Assembly (NCBI GenBank): GCA_964019425.1
Contig: OZ025806.1
Span: 429,374-493,373 of the forward strand
Length of the DNA: 64,000 nucleotides
Source of the DNA: Flectonema sp. DT1601
Lineage: Eukaryota > Euglenozoa > Diplonemea > Diplonemida > Diplonemidae
Reading direction: 5' to 3'
The stretch's first letter is position 1; each line of letters opens with the position of its first letter. This document shows positions 1-11,136 of the stretch, piece by piece. The notes under the pieces were generated by a model. The model saw only the letters and a program-made list of their open reading frames with translations, was not told the origin of the DNA and made no database searches. A program made the position numbers and the translations under genes.

Positions 1-645
1 TCATTCTCATCATCATCCTCATCATCACCATCACCATCATGGTTTACCTCATCACCATCATCATCATAGTCATGGTCAGTATCATCACTTTCATCATAGG
101 CATCACCATCACCATCATCACCACCACCACCATAGTGGTCCTCACCATCACCATTCACATCACAGCCACCACCATCACCACCATCATCACAGCCACCACC
201 ACCACTCTAGAGATTCATTTTTCAATGTCGGGTTCAAACAAAGAATGCGTAAGAATCCAACGATTGAGTCCTCTCCTCAGCCACAACAACAGCCAAGCAG
301 ATCGACTCCGAGCAATAAGCCGTCGGCTACTAAAAGAGAGGTTCTTGAAGAGGGTGGTGACACGGAGGAGATTAACTTCATTGAAGACTTGCTGAGGAAT
401 ACTCAGGAAGCGTGGAACAGAGGGAGGACCTCACCCCAAGAGGAAAGAGATCCAACCCCAGCTGATGAAGAAAGGAAAGAAGACGGTGTGTATTCATGTA
501 TTTTAAAGATACAGTTTTTTCCTTCTTCAAAAAGCTAAAAAAACAAAAACAAAAAACAGAAGGAGAACAGTCAGGAGGTGACATTCCGTCTCAGTTTCTC
601 AAAGACTTACAATCGTTAACTGTCGATAAAGCGGAGAGTTCGTGA
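1..645 (+). CDS. Histidine-rich protein, 3' part (5' end outside window)
   Basis: The frame is open from base 2 and reads about 70 residues dominated by His (CAT/CAC codons, with scattered Ser, Pro and Gly), then a Pro/Gln/Ser-rich and acidic tail. It is not closed at base 538: a GTGTGT donor at 486 and an AAAACAG acceptor ending at 559 define a 74-nt intron, and exon 2 (560-645) continues in phase to a TGA with the ending LTVDKAESS. Exons 2-485 and 560-645 add up to 189 residues plus stop. His-rich tracts can bind Zn, Ni or Cu, but no domain of a known family is visible and I assign no function. The N-terminus is missing. The intron matches the other introns of the window in size and ends, which is the main reason to trust the model. 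Confidence 0.75.
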
Positions 646-672
646 AGCGCGCTTATTTTTCTTTTTCGAACG

Positions 673-704
<32 letters not shown>

Positions 705-1940
705 CTATATTCTTGCTCCCCTTTTCCCCTCCCGATCCTTTGTGTTAAAAAAAAAATATAAAAAAAAATACTGAATAGTGTTGTTGTTGGTACTTGTTGT
801 TTTTCGAACGTCTTACGGGATAGTTAGTGTCCGTTTTTTTTTTTTTTTTTTTTCAAACTATCCTCTTATGAAAAAAAAAAAAACTAAAAAAGGAAACAGG
901 AGAGGGAAGGAGAATGGCACTATTAAAAGCTACAAAACTTACAAGGTTAACAAAAAAAAAAAAAAAAAAAAAGTATACAAACACATCGTGATAGTGTAAA
1001 GGGCTCAAGTGTGAGTGATAGTGGGAGGCCCATTTTATTGTCTTTTCCAAACATACCTTTGGTTTTCTCGCCTTGTTTTATTGCAAAAATGTCACCAAGT
1101 CTTTCAGAAAAAAAAAAAAAAAAAAAACAATAAAATCTTGGTGATATTACCTGTGCATAATTTTCATTTTCCATCCCTTCTCCCCCTGCCCTAGTGTAGT
1201 GATGAATTCTAAAAAAAAAAAAAAAAAAAAAAATAAGAAAATGAAAAATGAAAATTTTTTTTTGTTAGTGTTGTTTTTTTTTTTTTAAAATCCTTTTTTT
1301 ATTTTTTTTTTTATTACACTCAACTTGTTCTCACATTTCATTAGTTTTCAAGGTAACAAAACTGCAGTTGGTTCGGTTCAATATTTTTTATTTTTTTAAT
1401 TTTTTTAGTTAGTGAAAGTTGCCTGAAGTTAATAATTTATCGGTGAAGAAACTATTCAGATTGCGAACCGATATGCTGCGCTCAACGAAATAAAAGTTAA
1501 TCTGAACACGAGTTTCTTTCTTTGTACCTACAAACCTATTGTTTTGGTACACAAACCATTTTTATGTGTAGTTGATATATGTCCGTATGGTATGAACATT
1601 TTGTAACATTGCTTTTCCCTGTTGCTCGTGGTAGAAAGAAGAAACCCCCGGGCATTGCATTTCTCTCCTGGGCGAGGCATCTCCTGAGGAGGACAATTCC
1701 TTTTTGCTTGCAAAAAAAAACTAAAGAAGAATATGCCTGTAACCCTTCATTAAAAAATACTGGGTGATTGAAGCAGTTGCTTCCTTACCTAATGTGCGAT
1801 TTTTGTGGTTTTCTTCTTCTTTTTTTTTCTTGCATTCATTTATTTTTTTTTTCCCCTTTCAAATATTCAGTGAAAATGTCGTCTATCCAGAAAAAAAAAA
1901 AAAAAACGTTGCTTCAGGCAAAAGCATTTTTTCCCCTCTT

Positions 1941-1975
<35 letters not shown>

Positions 1976-2352
1976 TTGTGTTTCTTAACCAAACAACACA
2001 CACACATGATTATTATATATCTCTGACAGAAATTAAATAAACGCTATGCGAGATTGTCGCCTTTTCGTTTGATGATAAAGTTGTGAAGATTATCCTTCGG
2101 AGGGGAATTCCAATTATTTGATTTGTCTTCTGCAGTTAGTACTATCGAATATTTGATTTAAAAAATAAAATAAAAGTGGAACTTGTCAATCGGATCACTA
2201 CTATTCACAGTTCACGGTTGGTTAACATGAATGAATATTTTAATTGGAGGGAACTCGCATCCACTCTAAGGTTCTCTAAATTAAATAAAATTATCACTAC
2301 CTCTTCTTTTCAAATTAAACAGTAGAACAAATGTAATCGTAATAAAGAAGGA
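646..2352. other. Gene-free spacer rich in poly(A)/poly(T)
   Basis: No convincing coding frame. There are poly(T) runs near 669-704, 836-853 and 1947-1974, and poly(A) runs near 870, 952-972, 1109-1127 and 1211-1232. Short open frames here encode only Lys or Phe runs. A slightly GC-richer patch at about 1630-1710 has no recognisable function. An AAACAG acceptor-like site ends at 2322, 30 nt before the next start codon. Confidence 0.7.
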
Positions 2353-3465
2353 ATGCCTTTGAAGAAGAGTGCTCTTCCCGAAATAAGAAAATGCATTCTG
2401 GACATTCAACGGAGAGAGCGTCGCTTTCCTTTTGAAAGAAGACTTGAAATAGCAAGGTGGTTAATGGCTTATCCCTTACGTTTAGAAAAAAGAAATCAAG
2501 AAATCTGTTCAAGTGGATACGCAATGTTGATATTCGGACTAGGAACTCTTAGGTTCACTGTTTTTGCTGAAGAGATGAAAAAAAATTGTGAAAATGAAAA
2601 AAAAATTTCTTCAGATGTATACGATTCTTTGATAGCTGTCTTGTCTAACAAGTCGAATCTATTGGCAATTGGTAAAGTCATTCGTGAAATGGAGTCAAAG
2701 GGAATACAAAAAAAATCAAAACACGACATTGCCTTCATTCGATGTATGTCTAACGGTAATAATCCAAACACATCAGTTGCATCGGAAAGACTACTCACAA
2801 CTTTATCAAATAGGGAATTGAATGCTCTCTCTGTTAGAGACAGAGATACAGTATTAGGGTTAGCTTTAAGTCGTAATCTATTACTTAAAAATAACGATGT
2901 CCGATTACACGTTGTAATGAAAACTATTGCGAAGAGTGGTTCGTTTGAGGATCTAAAAAAACTGTCTGATCAAATAACAAAATCAAACAAGTGGTGCATC
3001 AAAACACTCTCAGCAGCGGCACACGCAGTAAGGAAGTGTGAGTCTAAGCCGTTGGATCGTGTTAATTTTGTTTTAAAAATTTGGGAAAAATATATCTTTG
3101 AAGGGTACGAAATAACTTTGTACATTGTTTCCAGTTGTCTTTTGGTTCATAGGAATGCTGTTAGGGACACTGAGAGCGATGATTTGATTCAGTTTATCGT
3201 CGATGAGGGTCTCAAAGTTTATAAACGCGCTACTCGCTACCTCGACAACCATTTCAAAATTCATCAAATTTGCATAGAAATGCTAATCTCATCAAAAGAA
3301 GAGCGATTTCGGAACATTGCGAAGACAATCATAAATAAGATGATTAAAAATGATCTTCACATCCCACTCTCACTCAGAGATGATATCTTCAAACTTGGAA
3401 TTGACTTAAGACCCGAGTGGAGTCTAAGTATGAAATACTTAGACAACAAACTGTTAAGGATGTGA
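2353..3465 (+). CDS. Hypothetical all-helical protein, possibly PPR-like
   Basis: This is a 370-residue protein in a single exon; the ATG at 2353 is preceded by an acceptor-like AAACAG. It is basic, rich in Leu, Ile, Lys and Arg, and reads as a succession of amphipathic helices (for example the stretches around residues 85-110, 180-210 and 300-350). It has no signal peptide, membrane span or Cys/His metal site. Helical-repeat proteins of this size and composition occur among mitochondrial RNA-binding (pentatricopeptide) proteins, and the basic N-terminus would suit organelle import, but I do not see a clean 35-residue repeat and the family call is a guess. The next gene starts only 97 bp downstream on the same strand. 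Confidence 0.8.
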   Translation: MPLKKSALPEIRKCILDIQRRERRFPFERRLEIARWLMAYPLRLEKRNQEICSSGYAMLIFGLGTLRFTVFAEEMKKNCENEKKISSDVYDSLIAVLSNKSNLLAIGKVIREMESKGIQKKSKHDIAFIRCMSNGNNPNTSVASERLLTTLSNRELNALSVRDRDTVLGLALSRNLLLKNNDVRLHVVMKTIAKSGSFEDLKKLSDQITKSNKWCIKTLSAAAHAVRKCESKPLDRVNFVLKIWEKYIFEGYEITLYIVSSCLLVHRNAVRDTESDDLIQFIVDEGLKVYKRATRYLDNHFKIHQICIEMLISSKEERFRNIAKTIINKMIKNDLHIPLSLRDDIFKLGIDLRPEWSLSMKYLDNKLLRM

Positions 3466-3562
3466 ATCCAGGGGAGGGGAAGGGATATTAATTTACTACC
3501 AGTTTGAAGCTCTTATTCGCCTGATCACTTTTTTTCCCCCTCCGTCTCTTATAGAATAATTA

Positions 3563-5026
3563 ATGTTAGAATATGCGGAGTCTACGAATGCTTACGATGA
3601 TCCAGGTGAAGAACCAACAGCAGCAGAACAACTGGTACAAGAGGCAATGAAGATTGCCAGGAGGAATACTCTTGATAGATACCTCGGTCTTAGTGGACGG
3701 GTTCGAACTGGATCGATCCCTGAGCAGCCTTCAGTTATTAAACTGATGTTGCAACACCAAATGCGAAAGGGGAAGAGAAACGAACACCCAATGGGAGTTG
3801 ACCTGCAGTTAGGTAAGTTGTTCATGGTCAACAGAGAAGAAAAATTATCAACAGCAATAGCAGAAGAAAGAAATGAATACAACAACACTTTCCTAGATAA
3901 ACACGATTTGAAACACAGACTCACATCGGAATCTCCTTTTAATGGAAATCCTAATGCGATCGTTGGTAGTATTGTGTCTTTTATGAAATCATCAGTGAAG
4001 AGTAAAAACTTTTTTGTATATCTTCTTCGAAAATGGAGAAACAGTGTCATTACAATTCAACGAGCAATACGACGACACTTATCGTACAGACACAGTGTCA
4101 TAAACGAAATGCTTTTAGTCTGGCAAGCAACTCAAACTCGAACACGAAAAAAACTCCATTCATCAATGCAAAGACAACTTTTATCGTTGAGGGATGAAAA
4201 AGTTAAAATAACCGCCAAAGGATATGCTGAGCAATACTTAGTTCCGGATAATTTAAAAAAACCAACTATTGAATATTTATATAAACAGAAATGGGATGAC
4301 CTACGAAGAAGAGTCAGAGCCTGGATGAAAAACTTCAGCACTAGAGAACGAAAATTAACAATTTTAAGACAAAAATTATGTTCCAGTCTTCGAAACAACG
4401 CGGTAGTACACAGTGAAAAGATTATGAACTCATTAAATAAAGTAATGTGGGACATAAGAGCGTTGAGGCTAACTTCTCCAAAATGGGTTTTTGAAGCAAG
4501 TCCGTTGCCATTTAAAGAACTATTAGAGGCGTCTACCCATGTCAGGGTTTCAGTTGGTGCAAGTTCGTTGAGAATAATACGATCTACAAGTGAGAAAGAT
4601 GGGTCAGAGGCATCGTCTGGTTTCTCACCGTCACCTCCGTCGTCAAATGGAAGCCCAGTCATGTCTTCACCAGTGAGAAGGAAGAATAGATCATTTTGTG
4701 AGGAAGGACAACTCCATGGTTGTGATAACTGTTTATATTGTATTGCGAACAACAAGACTCTGCCTGTAGTTGAACGAGAACCTCTCTCATTTCGACGTCG
4801 GTTTAACTCTGCTCTTCCTGTCATCATCGCTGACCCAGCTACTCGACCGAAATCAAGTAGATCGAAGTCTCTTTGTACTCCTGTCGTTGCATCTCCATCT
4901 CCATCTCCATCTCCATTATCATCAGATTCATGGAAACCTCATCCGCCAGCCTTCCCACGCAATAAGAATTCTCTGAATGAGGCGATGGTGAGAGTTCAGA
5001 TGCTGGCTGACGATGATTCGGAGTAA
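3563..5026 (+). CDS. Hypothetical basic protein with one IQ motif
   Basis: This is a 487-residue protein in a single exon. Residues 162-176 (VITIQRAIRRHLSYR) fit the IQ calmodulin-binding motif, and the surrounding 150-310 region is helical and very rich in Arg and Lys. The last third is low-complexity Ser/Pro, with a small Cys cluster (CDNCLYC) near residue 393 and a Ser-Pro dipeptide run encoded by repeats of tctcca near 4890-4915. A calmodulin partner is encoded 7.6 kb downstream, so calcium-dependent regulation is plausible. The start is the first ATG 8 nt after a pyrimidine tract ending in TAG at 3554, which looks like a splice acceptor. No known family is recognised. Confidence 0.8.
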   Translation: MLEYAESTNAYDDPGEEPTAAEQLVQEAMKIARRNTLDRYLGLSGRVRTGSIPEQPSVIKLMLQHQMRKGKRNEHPMGVDLQLGKLFMVNREEKLSTAIAEERNEYNNTFLDKHDLKHRLTSESPFNGNPNAIVGSIVSFMKSSVKSKNFFVYLLRKWRNSVITIQRAIRRHLSYRHSVINEMLLVWQATQTRTRKKLHSSMQRQLLSLRDEKVKITAKGYAEQYLVPDNLKKPTIEYLYKQKWDDLRRRVRAWMKNFSTRERKLTILRQKLCSSLRNNAVVHSEKIMNSLNKVMWDIRALRLTSPKWVFEASPLPFKELLEASTHVRVSVGASSLRIIRSTSEKDGSEASSGFSPSPPSSNGSPVMSSPVRRKNRSFCEEGQLHGCDNCLYCIANNKTLPVVEREPLSFRRRFNSALPVIIADPATRPKSSRSKSLCTPVVASPSPSPSPLSSDSWKPHPPAFPRNKNSLNEAMVRVQMLADDDSE

Positions 5027-6261
5027 ATATCAAAGTAAACTGTTTCAGTTGTTTCTTTTGATTACTAAAACTCCATTCTTGTTTGTTTCAATTAATTAGT
5101 TCAAAAAACAAAAAAAAAAAAGAAAGATGTTGAGTGCAACTAGAGTTGCTTCTCATTCAATAATAAAAAAGATGAATTCTTGCTTCCCCAATACGTAGAT
5201 CGTGTGTCATTTTCTGTGTGGAGGAAGTTCCCAACTAAAACGAACAAAAACAAAAAAAACAATAGCAGAAGATGAAGCAGTTCAAAAGTACCCTACTTGT
5301 TCTCGCTTGGTGATCCTTCTTTGAAGAAATTAGAGGGCAAGAAATGCTCTCTTATTGAGTAGCGACGTGACGTTGATTGTTGTTTTATATATATATTTTT
5401 TTTGTCCCCCCACTTCAAAAAAAAAAAAATAAAAAAAAATAGTAGTCTGTACTTGTTGATATCACTGACGTTGACAATCTGTTGACCTGTTGGTCTTTTT
5501 CTTCTTTTCTTAAAGACAAAGTATTAATGCGTGCTTGTGATGATTGAAATCATATTTTTATTATCTGTTAAACTTATTTATTTATTATTAGTTTCTGGAA
5601 ATTATTGATTATACACATGCGGTGTACACGATCAAAAAAAAAAAAAAAAAAACGTTTTTATCTTTTTTTTTTTTTTTTTTTTTTTTTTTATATTATGAGA
5701 CTGTGTCAGCAAAACGAATGAAAAAAAGAAAATTTGTATTTTGCTTCACCGAATAAAACCAAACAAAACTCAAAGTGATTAATATTATAGTAAGCAACAA
5801 GGGGAACGTGGCATCCCATGTGAAGTAAGAAAGAAAAAAAGAAATTGGGAAAAGCCCTCAGTTTTTTTCGTTTTCAAACCAAGGAAAAGAACAAAGAAAA
5901 CAAAAGAAAAAAATAAAAGAACAGCTTCCCTCCTTAAAGTATAGTGTTTACCTAGTCGTTGTATCATATAGCTAATGTTTTATTTTAGTTTACTCTGGTA
6001 CAATACAGATGTTTATTTCTTCATCTGTCGTTTTCTTTTTTTCAGTTTCAACTTATTACTTATGTTAGTAATAAAAAGTTTATTACTGTTTCTACATAGT
6101 CAAACAATCACCACCCTAAAGTAGCTTTTTAATTTAAGCCATTTTTCTGTCTGTCTGTCTTTTTTTTTCCCTTTTTTTTTTTCTGTATTGAACAAATTCA
6201 TAATTTATAAAAGAAAAAAGTTTTTGCAAACAACGTGGAGGGGGAAGTTCGAACCCAGTCG

Positions 6262-6293
<32 letters not shown>

Positions 6294-6658
6294 CTTATTT
6301 TTATATAATTAATTACACGGTTCAAAATAAACCCTAGCCGCACAATAAGCTCAAGAAAAAAAAAAAAAAAAAAAACTGACCCTTTTTTTTTAATTATTTT
6401 TTTTTTATTATCTCATTTTATGTTTTGCTTTAAAATACGTCCAGCAAGTTACTTGTCAGGATGTAATAGGAATCTGATTGTACTCTCTCTCCCTCTCTCT
6501 CCACCAACTACAGCTTCATCAAATACAATAAATACAAGGCTGTTATTCCCGTTGCGATTCGATCACAGACAGTACAAAACCTTTTTTTTTTTTTTTTTTT
6601 TTTGTTTCCTTATCATTTCGAATTCATGTTTTTTTTTTACGAGTAAAAAAAAAAAAAA

Positions 6659-6667
<9 letters not shown>

Positions 6668-6690
<23 letters not shown>
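6668..6690. repeat. (GA)n microsatellite joined to poly(A)
   Basis: A run of about 23 A residues is followed directly by alternating GA for about 23 nt. Similar short alternating tracts occur at 15688-15706 (CT) and about 21474-21495 (GA). Confidence 0.9.
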
Positions 6691-6691
<1 letters not shown>

Positions 6692-7067
6692 ATTGTGGAA
6701 GACTTCTTTTATCGTTATGGAATAAAGGCGTGGAGTTGTATTATTTTTATTTTATTTTTATTTGTTGTACATCAGCTTTATGTTGTTTTGAAAAAAACCT
6801 TAAATCGCCCACCAACTACACACAAGAGACACTCCTATTAGCTTGGGGGAGGGTTAAGCATAAAGCAACTTGAAGCGTGTAGTACGCTAAACCTCAACGA
6901 GTGTTTCAAATTTCCCTTTTATCTAAATAATAAAAAAAAAAAAAAAAAAGTCCAGTGGAAACTTATTTGTTAGGATGAGTATTCGTAGTTTTTCCTGTCT
7001 TAAATGGGGCGAATTCGTTGTGTTGTTTCGTGGCTAACATGGTGAGTTGATTATTTTTGTAAAAAAA

Positions 7068-7098
<31 letters not shown>

Positions 7099-8151
7099 CG
7101 GCGATGCAATGTAATCCTCCTGATCACTTAATTGTTTGACTGGATTATGGTTCAGTACCTCACTTGCAAATCCAACACTCTTTTGTTCTTCTTCTCTCTT
7201 TTTTTTTTTCTTCCCCTCTCTGTATTTTACCGAATGTAGTTTCTCCTAGCTTGGAGCCTTTGCAACACGCTGCTCTCGGGAGTATAAAATTATTATTATT
7301 ATTATTATTTTCCCCCCTGTTCCTTTAAAGCTGATCTGCTATTTGAAAACTTTTCTTGAGCTCTTTTTTGGAATCCGACAAGGAGGGAATGTTGGGAGGG
7401 TGTTCTTTAGTTTTTTTTATTATTTTTTTGTTTATGTTTTCGTATGTCGCGATCGTCTTCTGTGCGTTTTCCAGGTTTCAGGATGAGGCATGTCTCATCC
7501 TTTCAAAAAAAAAAAAAAAAAAAGAAGAATTTTTTTTTTTTTTTTTTTTTTTTTTTGTGATGAAGACAAAGACAACGAGGATTTGATTCTGTTTTTCTTA
7601 TATGTTTCCTCGCGAAAGAAAATTATTATTTTTTTACATAATCCTTTTTTGACGCTTTTTTTTTTTTTTTTTTGATCTTTTCATTTACCTTATTTTCTTA
7701 AATACATTTATTTTTACAATAAACTCATACACCGACTTGTTATTTTATCCCTTTTCTTGAAAAGGGCAAAACGCGAAGCAGTAGGACTGGTTGAGGGTCA
7801 GTTACCCGAAACCATTATTTTGTTTGAAGTCCTTATAATTTATTGATTTTTGATTATTCGTTTATTTGTGAAAACTAGGTATTTCCCTTCTTTACGATTC
7901 TAAAACGTTATCTTTTCTTTGATTAACAATTATGAAATATTTTTTTTTCAGTCAAAAGTTTTCACACCCTTCTTCCTCTTCCTCCGCTGTTTTATTCGTC
8001 ATCTGCTCATGGAAGCCTACCAATGGTGTACGATATTTAATAATGGCTTTATGTATCAGTTTTATGATTTTTTTTCGTTGGGTTTTTCTTTTTCTTTTTT
8101 TTTTTTTTTTTTTTTTATTTCTGTTTTCATCAGATACAAAAAAGTATTCAG

Positions 8152-8182
<31 letters not shown>

Positions 8183-8707
8183 AATGAGAAAACGAACCAA
8201 TTGTTCATCCCGAATTTCCAGATTCGACAACGTCTTCTGGTCAAAATAGAATATATTTTCCCTTTTGTAAACCTTTTTCTTCCCATCAAATTACCCCACG
8301 AGAGATTGTTGTTCCTCAGAGCTTGATAATACAGTATACCTGATGATGTCATACGATTACAGTTTTCATTTTGTGAAATCAAAATAATCATCCTCCAGAT
8401 TTTAATTCAAAAAAGTTTTAATAGCATAGTTCATCACTCATAGTCAATATATGGTATTCATGACAGGACTATTGTCTTTAGCAAAAAAAAAAGTTTTTTT
8501 TTGTATTGACGTAGGCGAAGATGAAACTGTTCAGATTGAAAAAGCGATGTTTTCTTGTACGGTTCCCCCAGACAAGATTTCTGTCTGCGTTTCAACGAAA
8601 TAAGGCGAGTTTTTATGTTTCTTTTCAAATTTGTGCTTTTTATTGACGTCTGTGACTTTTATTGTACGAAAAAATAAAGATTAATTTTTGGGGGAAGTGA
8701 TGCATCG

Positions 8708-9085
8708 CACTCCCACAAACAATGACAACCAACCACACAGTTCAATTGTGTATTATTCAGACTTGTATTATCTAAGCTGCGTTATTCTTTCTATGTCCCG
8801 AATCGAGTTGGTTATCAGTGTTTTCTCACTCCCACACACAATGATAATGGCACAGAGTAGCTGTGTGTTTAATAATCTATATTTAGCATGCTTTGATCTC
8901 CTCTGTTTGCTGTGAGCTGTCGAACTTGAATTGATTGTTCCCCCTGGCGATTGATCTTAATTACTGACATCCTTTTATCACAGTTATCGATACGAATTTT
9001 TCTCACTCCCACAAGCAATGATAATGACCCAGTGTAGCTGTGTGTTCAATCTGTATTTAGCATTGCTGGATTAGTCTTTCTATGT
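8708..9085 (+). repeat. Three dispersed copies of a ~65-85 bp repeat
   Basis: Copies start at about 8708, 8823 and 8999. Shared blocks are CACTCCCACA, then AATGATAATG (AATGACAACC in copy 1), then a GTAGCTGTGTGTT block in copies 2 and 3, and TATTTAGCAT. Copies 1 and 3 also share a downstream TCTTTCTATGT block (8785-8795, 9075-9085). Spacing is about 115 and 176 bp. There is no open frame and no terminal inverted repeat, so this looks like a decayed short tandem or dispersed duplication. Confidence 0.7.
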
Positions 9086-9553
9086 TCGTTTTCTTTTAAA
9101 AACTAATTCTTAAAAATGATATTTTCTCATTTCGAAGGAATATGTCAGTTGATTTGTTTATTTTTTTTTTTTTTAAATTTCTGTTCAAAAATTTATAAAT
9201 AATTGAGTGACTTACTCGAAAACGGGGAGCAGCCAACATCATGAACCTCCCATAGCTGTGTTGATTCCCTTTTTTGGTTGAGGATACTTCAGGGAACTGT
9301 TTCTTTTTCGTGTTAGCGATTCCCTTCTTTTTTCAAACTGGTAGTACACAAACATGTTTCGCGATTTTGTGAAAACCGTGTCTCCTCCTATTCTTTTTTA
9401 ATTTTTTTTTTGTTTTGTTTTGTTCTGATTATCGATTCGTTTGCACTTGCGTCTCGCTCTCGCTGAGCTGTGTTTTCTTATTTTTGAGTTTGTAAGAAAA
9501 TAATTTTTTTTTTTTTCTTCTTTAGAGTGAGTGGAGGGGGAAAAAAAAAAAAA

Positions 9554-10585
9554 ATGACAGGAGGTGCTTTGGTATTTCCACCACCATCTGCTGAGAAGGA
9601 CACGTACACAGAACAACGCAAACTATATCCTCTAAATTTTTTAAAATTCAGAGCCAGGTTAGAAAGCAGCAGCGGTACAGACATTCACAGGGAGTTCAGT
9701 GGAGCATACTTTCCCCGGTATCGATCATTTTACATAAATGAAATAAAAGACACCCAGAGATTAGGTACTCCGGGTATAAAACTGATTCCGATAGTAGAGG
9801 AAGACGTCCATCTAAAATCTGATGGAGACTACTACTACACTTCTGATTTTGAATCTTCTAAAAAGGTAACCTTTCAACATAAAGGAGTGAATAGAATATT
9901 TATTATTACAGATGTTGATTGTTCTCAGTTGTCATATAAAACTGAAGCAAATCTTGACGAACCCACATCAAAACCGTCTGAAGTAGAAGCAGCGTTATTA
10001 AAAGTAAGAGAAAAGGTTCGATCAAGAGGAGGAGAAGGGAAACTGACAATAAAACGAATTGGACGTCATTTTTCTGTTGTGGACGACTCTGGCAATAGAA
10101 CACTTGAGAAGGAGGAATTCTTTAAAGCAATCACAGAATACAACATCGGTCTCACTGATCACGAAGCAGCTCTGTTACTCGTTTACTTTGATAAAAATAA
10201 TGATGGAAATATCTCTTTTGATGAATTTGTTGAGGCTATAAGAGGACCGATGTCTGAATGTAGAAAAATTTGCATCGCTGCTGCATTCAAGAAAATTGAT
10301 TACAATAAAGATGGTGTGCTCACTATAGACGATCTGCGTCAATTCTATTGTGTCAAATACCATCCCCGCGTTCTGAACGGTGAAATCAGTGAGGACGATG
10401 CTCTTCATTCTTTCTTAAATAAATTTGATAGTTTTAATCAAGATGGACTTGTTACGTTTTCAGAGTTCTCGGATTACTACAACGGAGTCAGTGCCAGCAT
10501 CGATGATGATGAACATTTTATATTTATGATGGAGAGGGCATGGAACCTTGACAGTCGGAATGACACGAAAGCACCCTTTAGGTAA
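9554..10585 (+). CDS. Calcyphosin-like EF-hand protein
   Basis: This is a 343-residue protein. The C-terminal half aligns by eye with calcyphosin/CAPSL: four EF-hand loops at about residues 175 (degenerate, VDDSGNRTLEKEEF), 212 (DKNNDGNISFDEF), 248 (DYNKDGVLTIDDL) and 292 (DSFNQDGLVTFSEF), the phrases IAAAFKKID and DYYNGVSASI, and the family's terminal AWNL-type end (AWNLDS) followed by a short tail. The N-terminal ~150 residues are an extension not seen in short calcyphosins. The family binds calcium and is often associated with cilia; an axonemal role here is inferred. I place the start at 9554 rather than the in-frame GTG at 9527. The ATG directly follows about 13 A residues, and an acceptor-like CTTCTTTAG ends at 9525. 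Confidence 0.9.
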   Translation: MTGGALVFPPPSAEKDTYTEQRKLYPLNFLKFRARLESSSGTDIHREFSGAYFPRYRSFYINEIKDTQRLGTPGIKLIPIVEEDVHLKSDGDYYYTSDFESSKKVTFQHKGVNRIFIITDVDCSQLSYKTEANLDEPTSKPSEVEAALLKVREKVRSRGGEGKLTIKRIGRHFSVVDDSGNRTLEKEEFFKAITEYNIGLTDHEAALLLVYFDKNNDGNISFDEFVEAIRGPMSECRKICIAAAFKKIDYNKDGVLTIDDLRQFYCVKYHPRVLNGEISEDDALHSFLNKFDSFNQDGLVTFSEFSDYYNGVSASIDDDEHFIFMMERAWNLDSRNDTKAPFR

Positions 10586-10646
10586 ATCTAATTAGGTGAA
10601 TTCTACCATTGAAACTACGTGTAATGACAGCAATCATGATCAAACG

Positions 10647-10677
<31 letters not shown>

Positions 10678-11136
10678 CGAATGGATTTCTGTTTGTACAC
10701 AAAAAACCGTTTCCTTTTAAAATTTTTTTTTCAATTTATTACAACAATTGGGAGGAAACAAAAAAAAAAAGCTTGAACGATCGTTCTATGGTAGTCACCG
10801 CCTTTATTTATTTTATAAAAAAAAAAAAACCATTCAGATAAGCCTTATATTTTGTTGATCGCAGCTAGTTTTACTGGCGCACAGGGAAATAGATAACATG
10901 ACATAATAAATAACGGCTCTTAATCTGAATAGTTTCTTCTCCGACTTCGTCGGTGCAAAAAAAAAAAAAAAAGACACATTTATTTTTTCTTACTATGTTT
11001 CCCCCCTGCAATCGGGGTGCTTTCTTGTATATAACTCATTGCGAAGAAAAATGTTTGTTCTATTCGTTATTATGTCAAATTAAAAAAAAAAAAAAAAAAC
11101 TAACAAACAGAAATTAAAAACAACAACAAAACAACA
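10586..11136. other. Spacer with poly(A) runs
   Basis: Poly(A) tracts lie near 10648-10675, 10763, 10821 and 11082-11099. No gene is seen. An AACAAACAG acceptor-like site ends at 11110, 26 nt before the SDR start codon. Confidence 0.7.

Larger units (their letters stand above)
5027..9553. other. 4.5 kb gene-free region with homopolymers and microsatellites
   Basis: I find no coding gene here. It holds very many A and T runs of 10-30 nt, a (GA)n tract at about 6668-6690, an (ATT)n tract at about 7288-7310, a short (AT)n at about 7085-7098, CT-rich patches near 6484, and the three-copy repeat listed separately. Open frames in this stretch are all products of Lys/Phe/Leu homopolymers. It is the longest gap within the + strand gene block and could hold long untranslated regions or an unrecognised RNA gene. 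Confidence 0.65.

Noticed and set aside
39-395. Ile/Thr-rich 118-residue open frame at the window start
   Set aside because: It is the shifted reading of the CAT/CAC repeat. The His frame is longer, is open to the window edge and splices in phase to a proper stop.
1528-1767. Overlapping 60-residue frames on both strands in a GC-richer patch
   Set aside because: Too short, with no domain and no flanking splice signals of the type seen elsewhere.
4132-4827. 231-residue antisense open frame under the IQ-motif gene
   Set aside because: It overlaps a well-formed sense gene and is on the opposite strand to the block; no recognisable domain.
6240-6262. tRNA-like GTTCGAACCC box
   Set aside because: No acceptor stem, D-arm or anticodon arm can be placed around it on either strand.
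778-8391. Short frames encoding Lys or Phe runs in the 0.7-2.0 and 6.4-8.4 kb spacers
   Set aside because: They arise from poly(A)/poly(T) tracts and lack any domain or codon signal.
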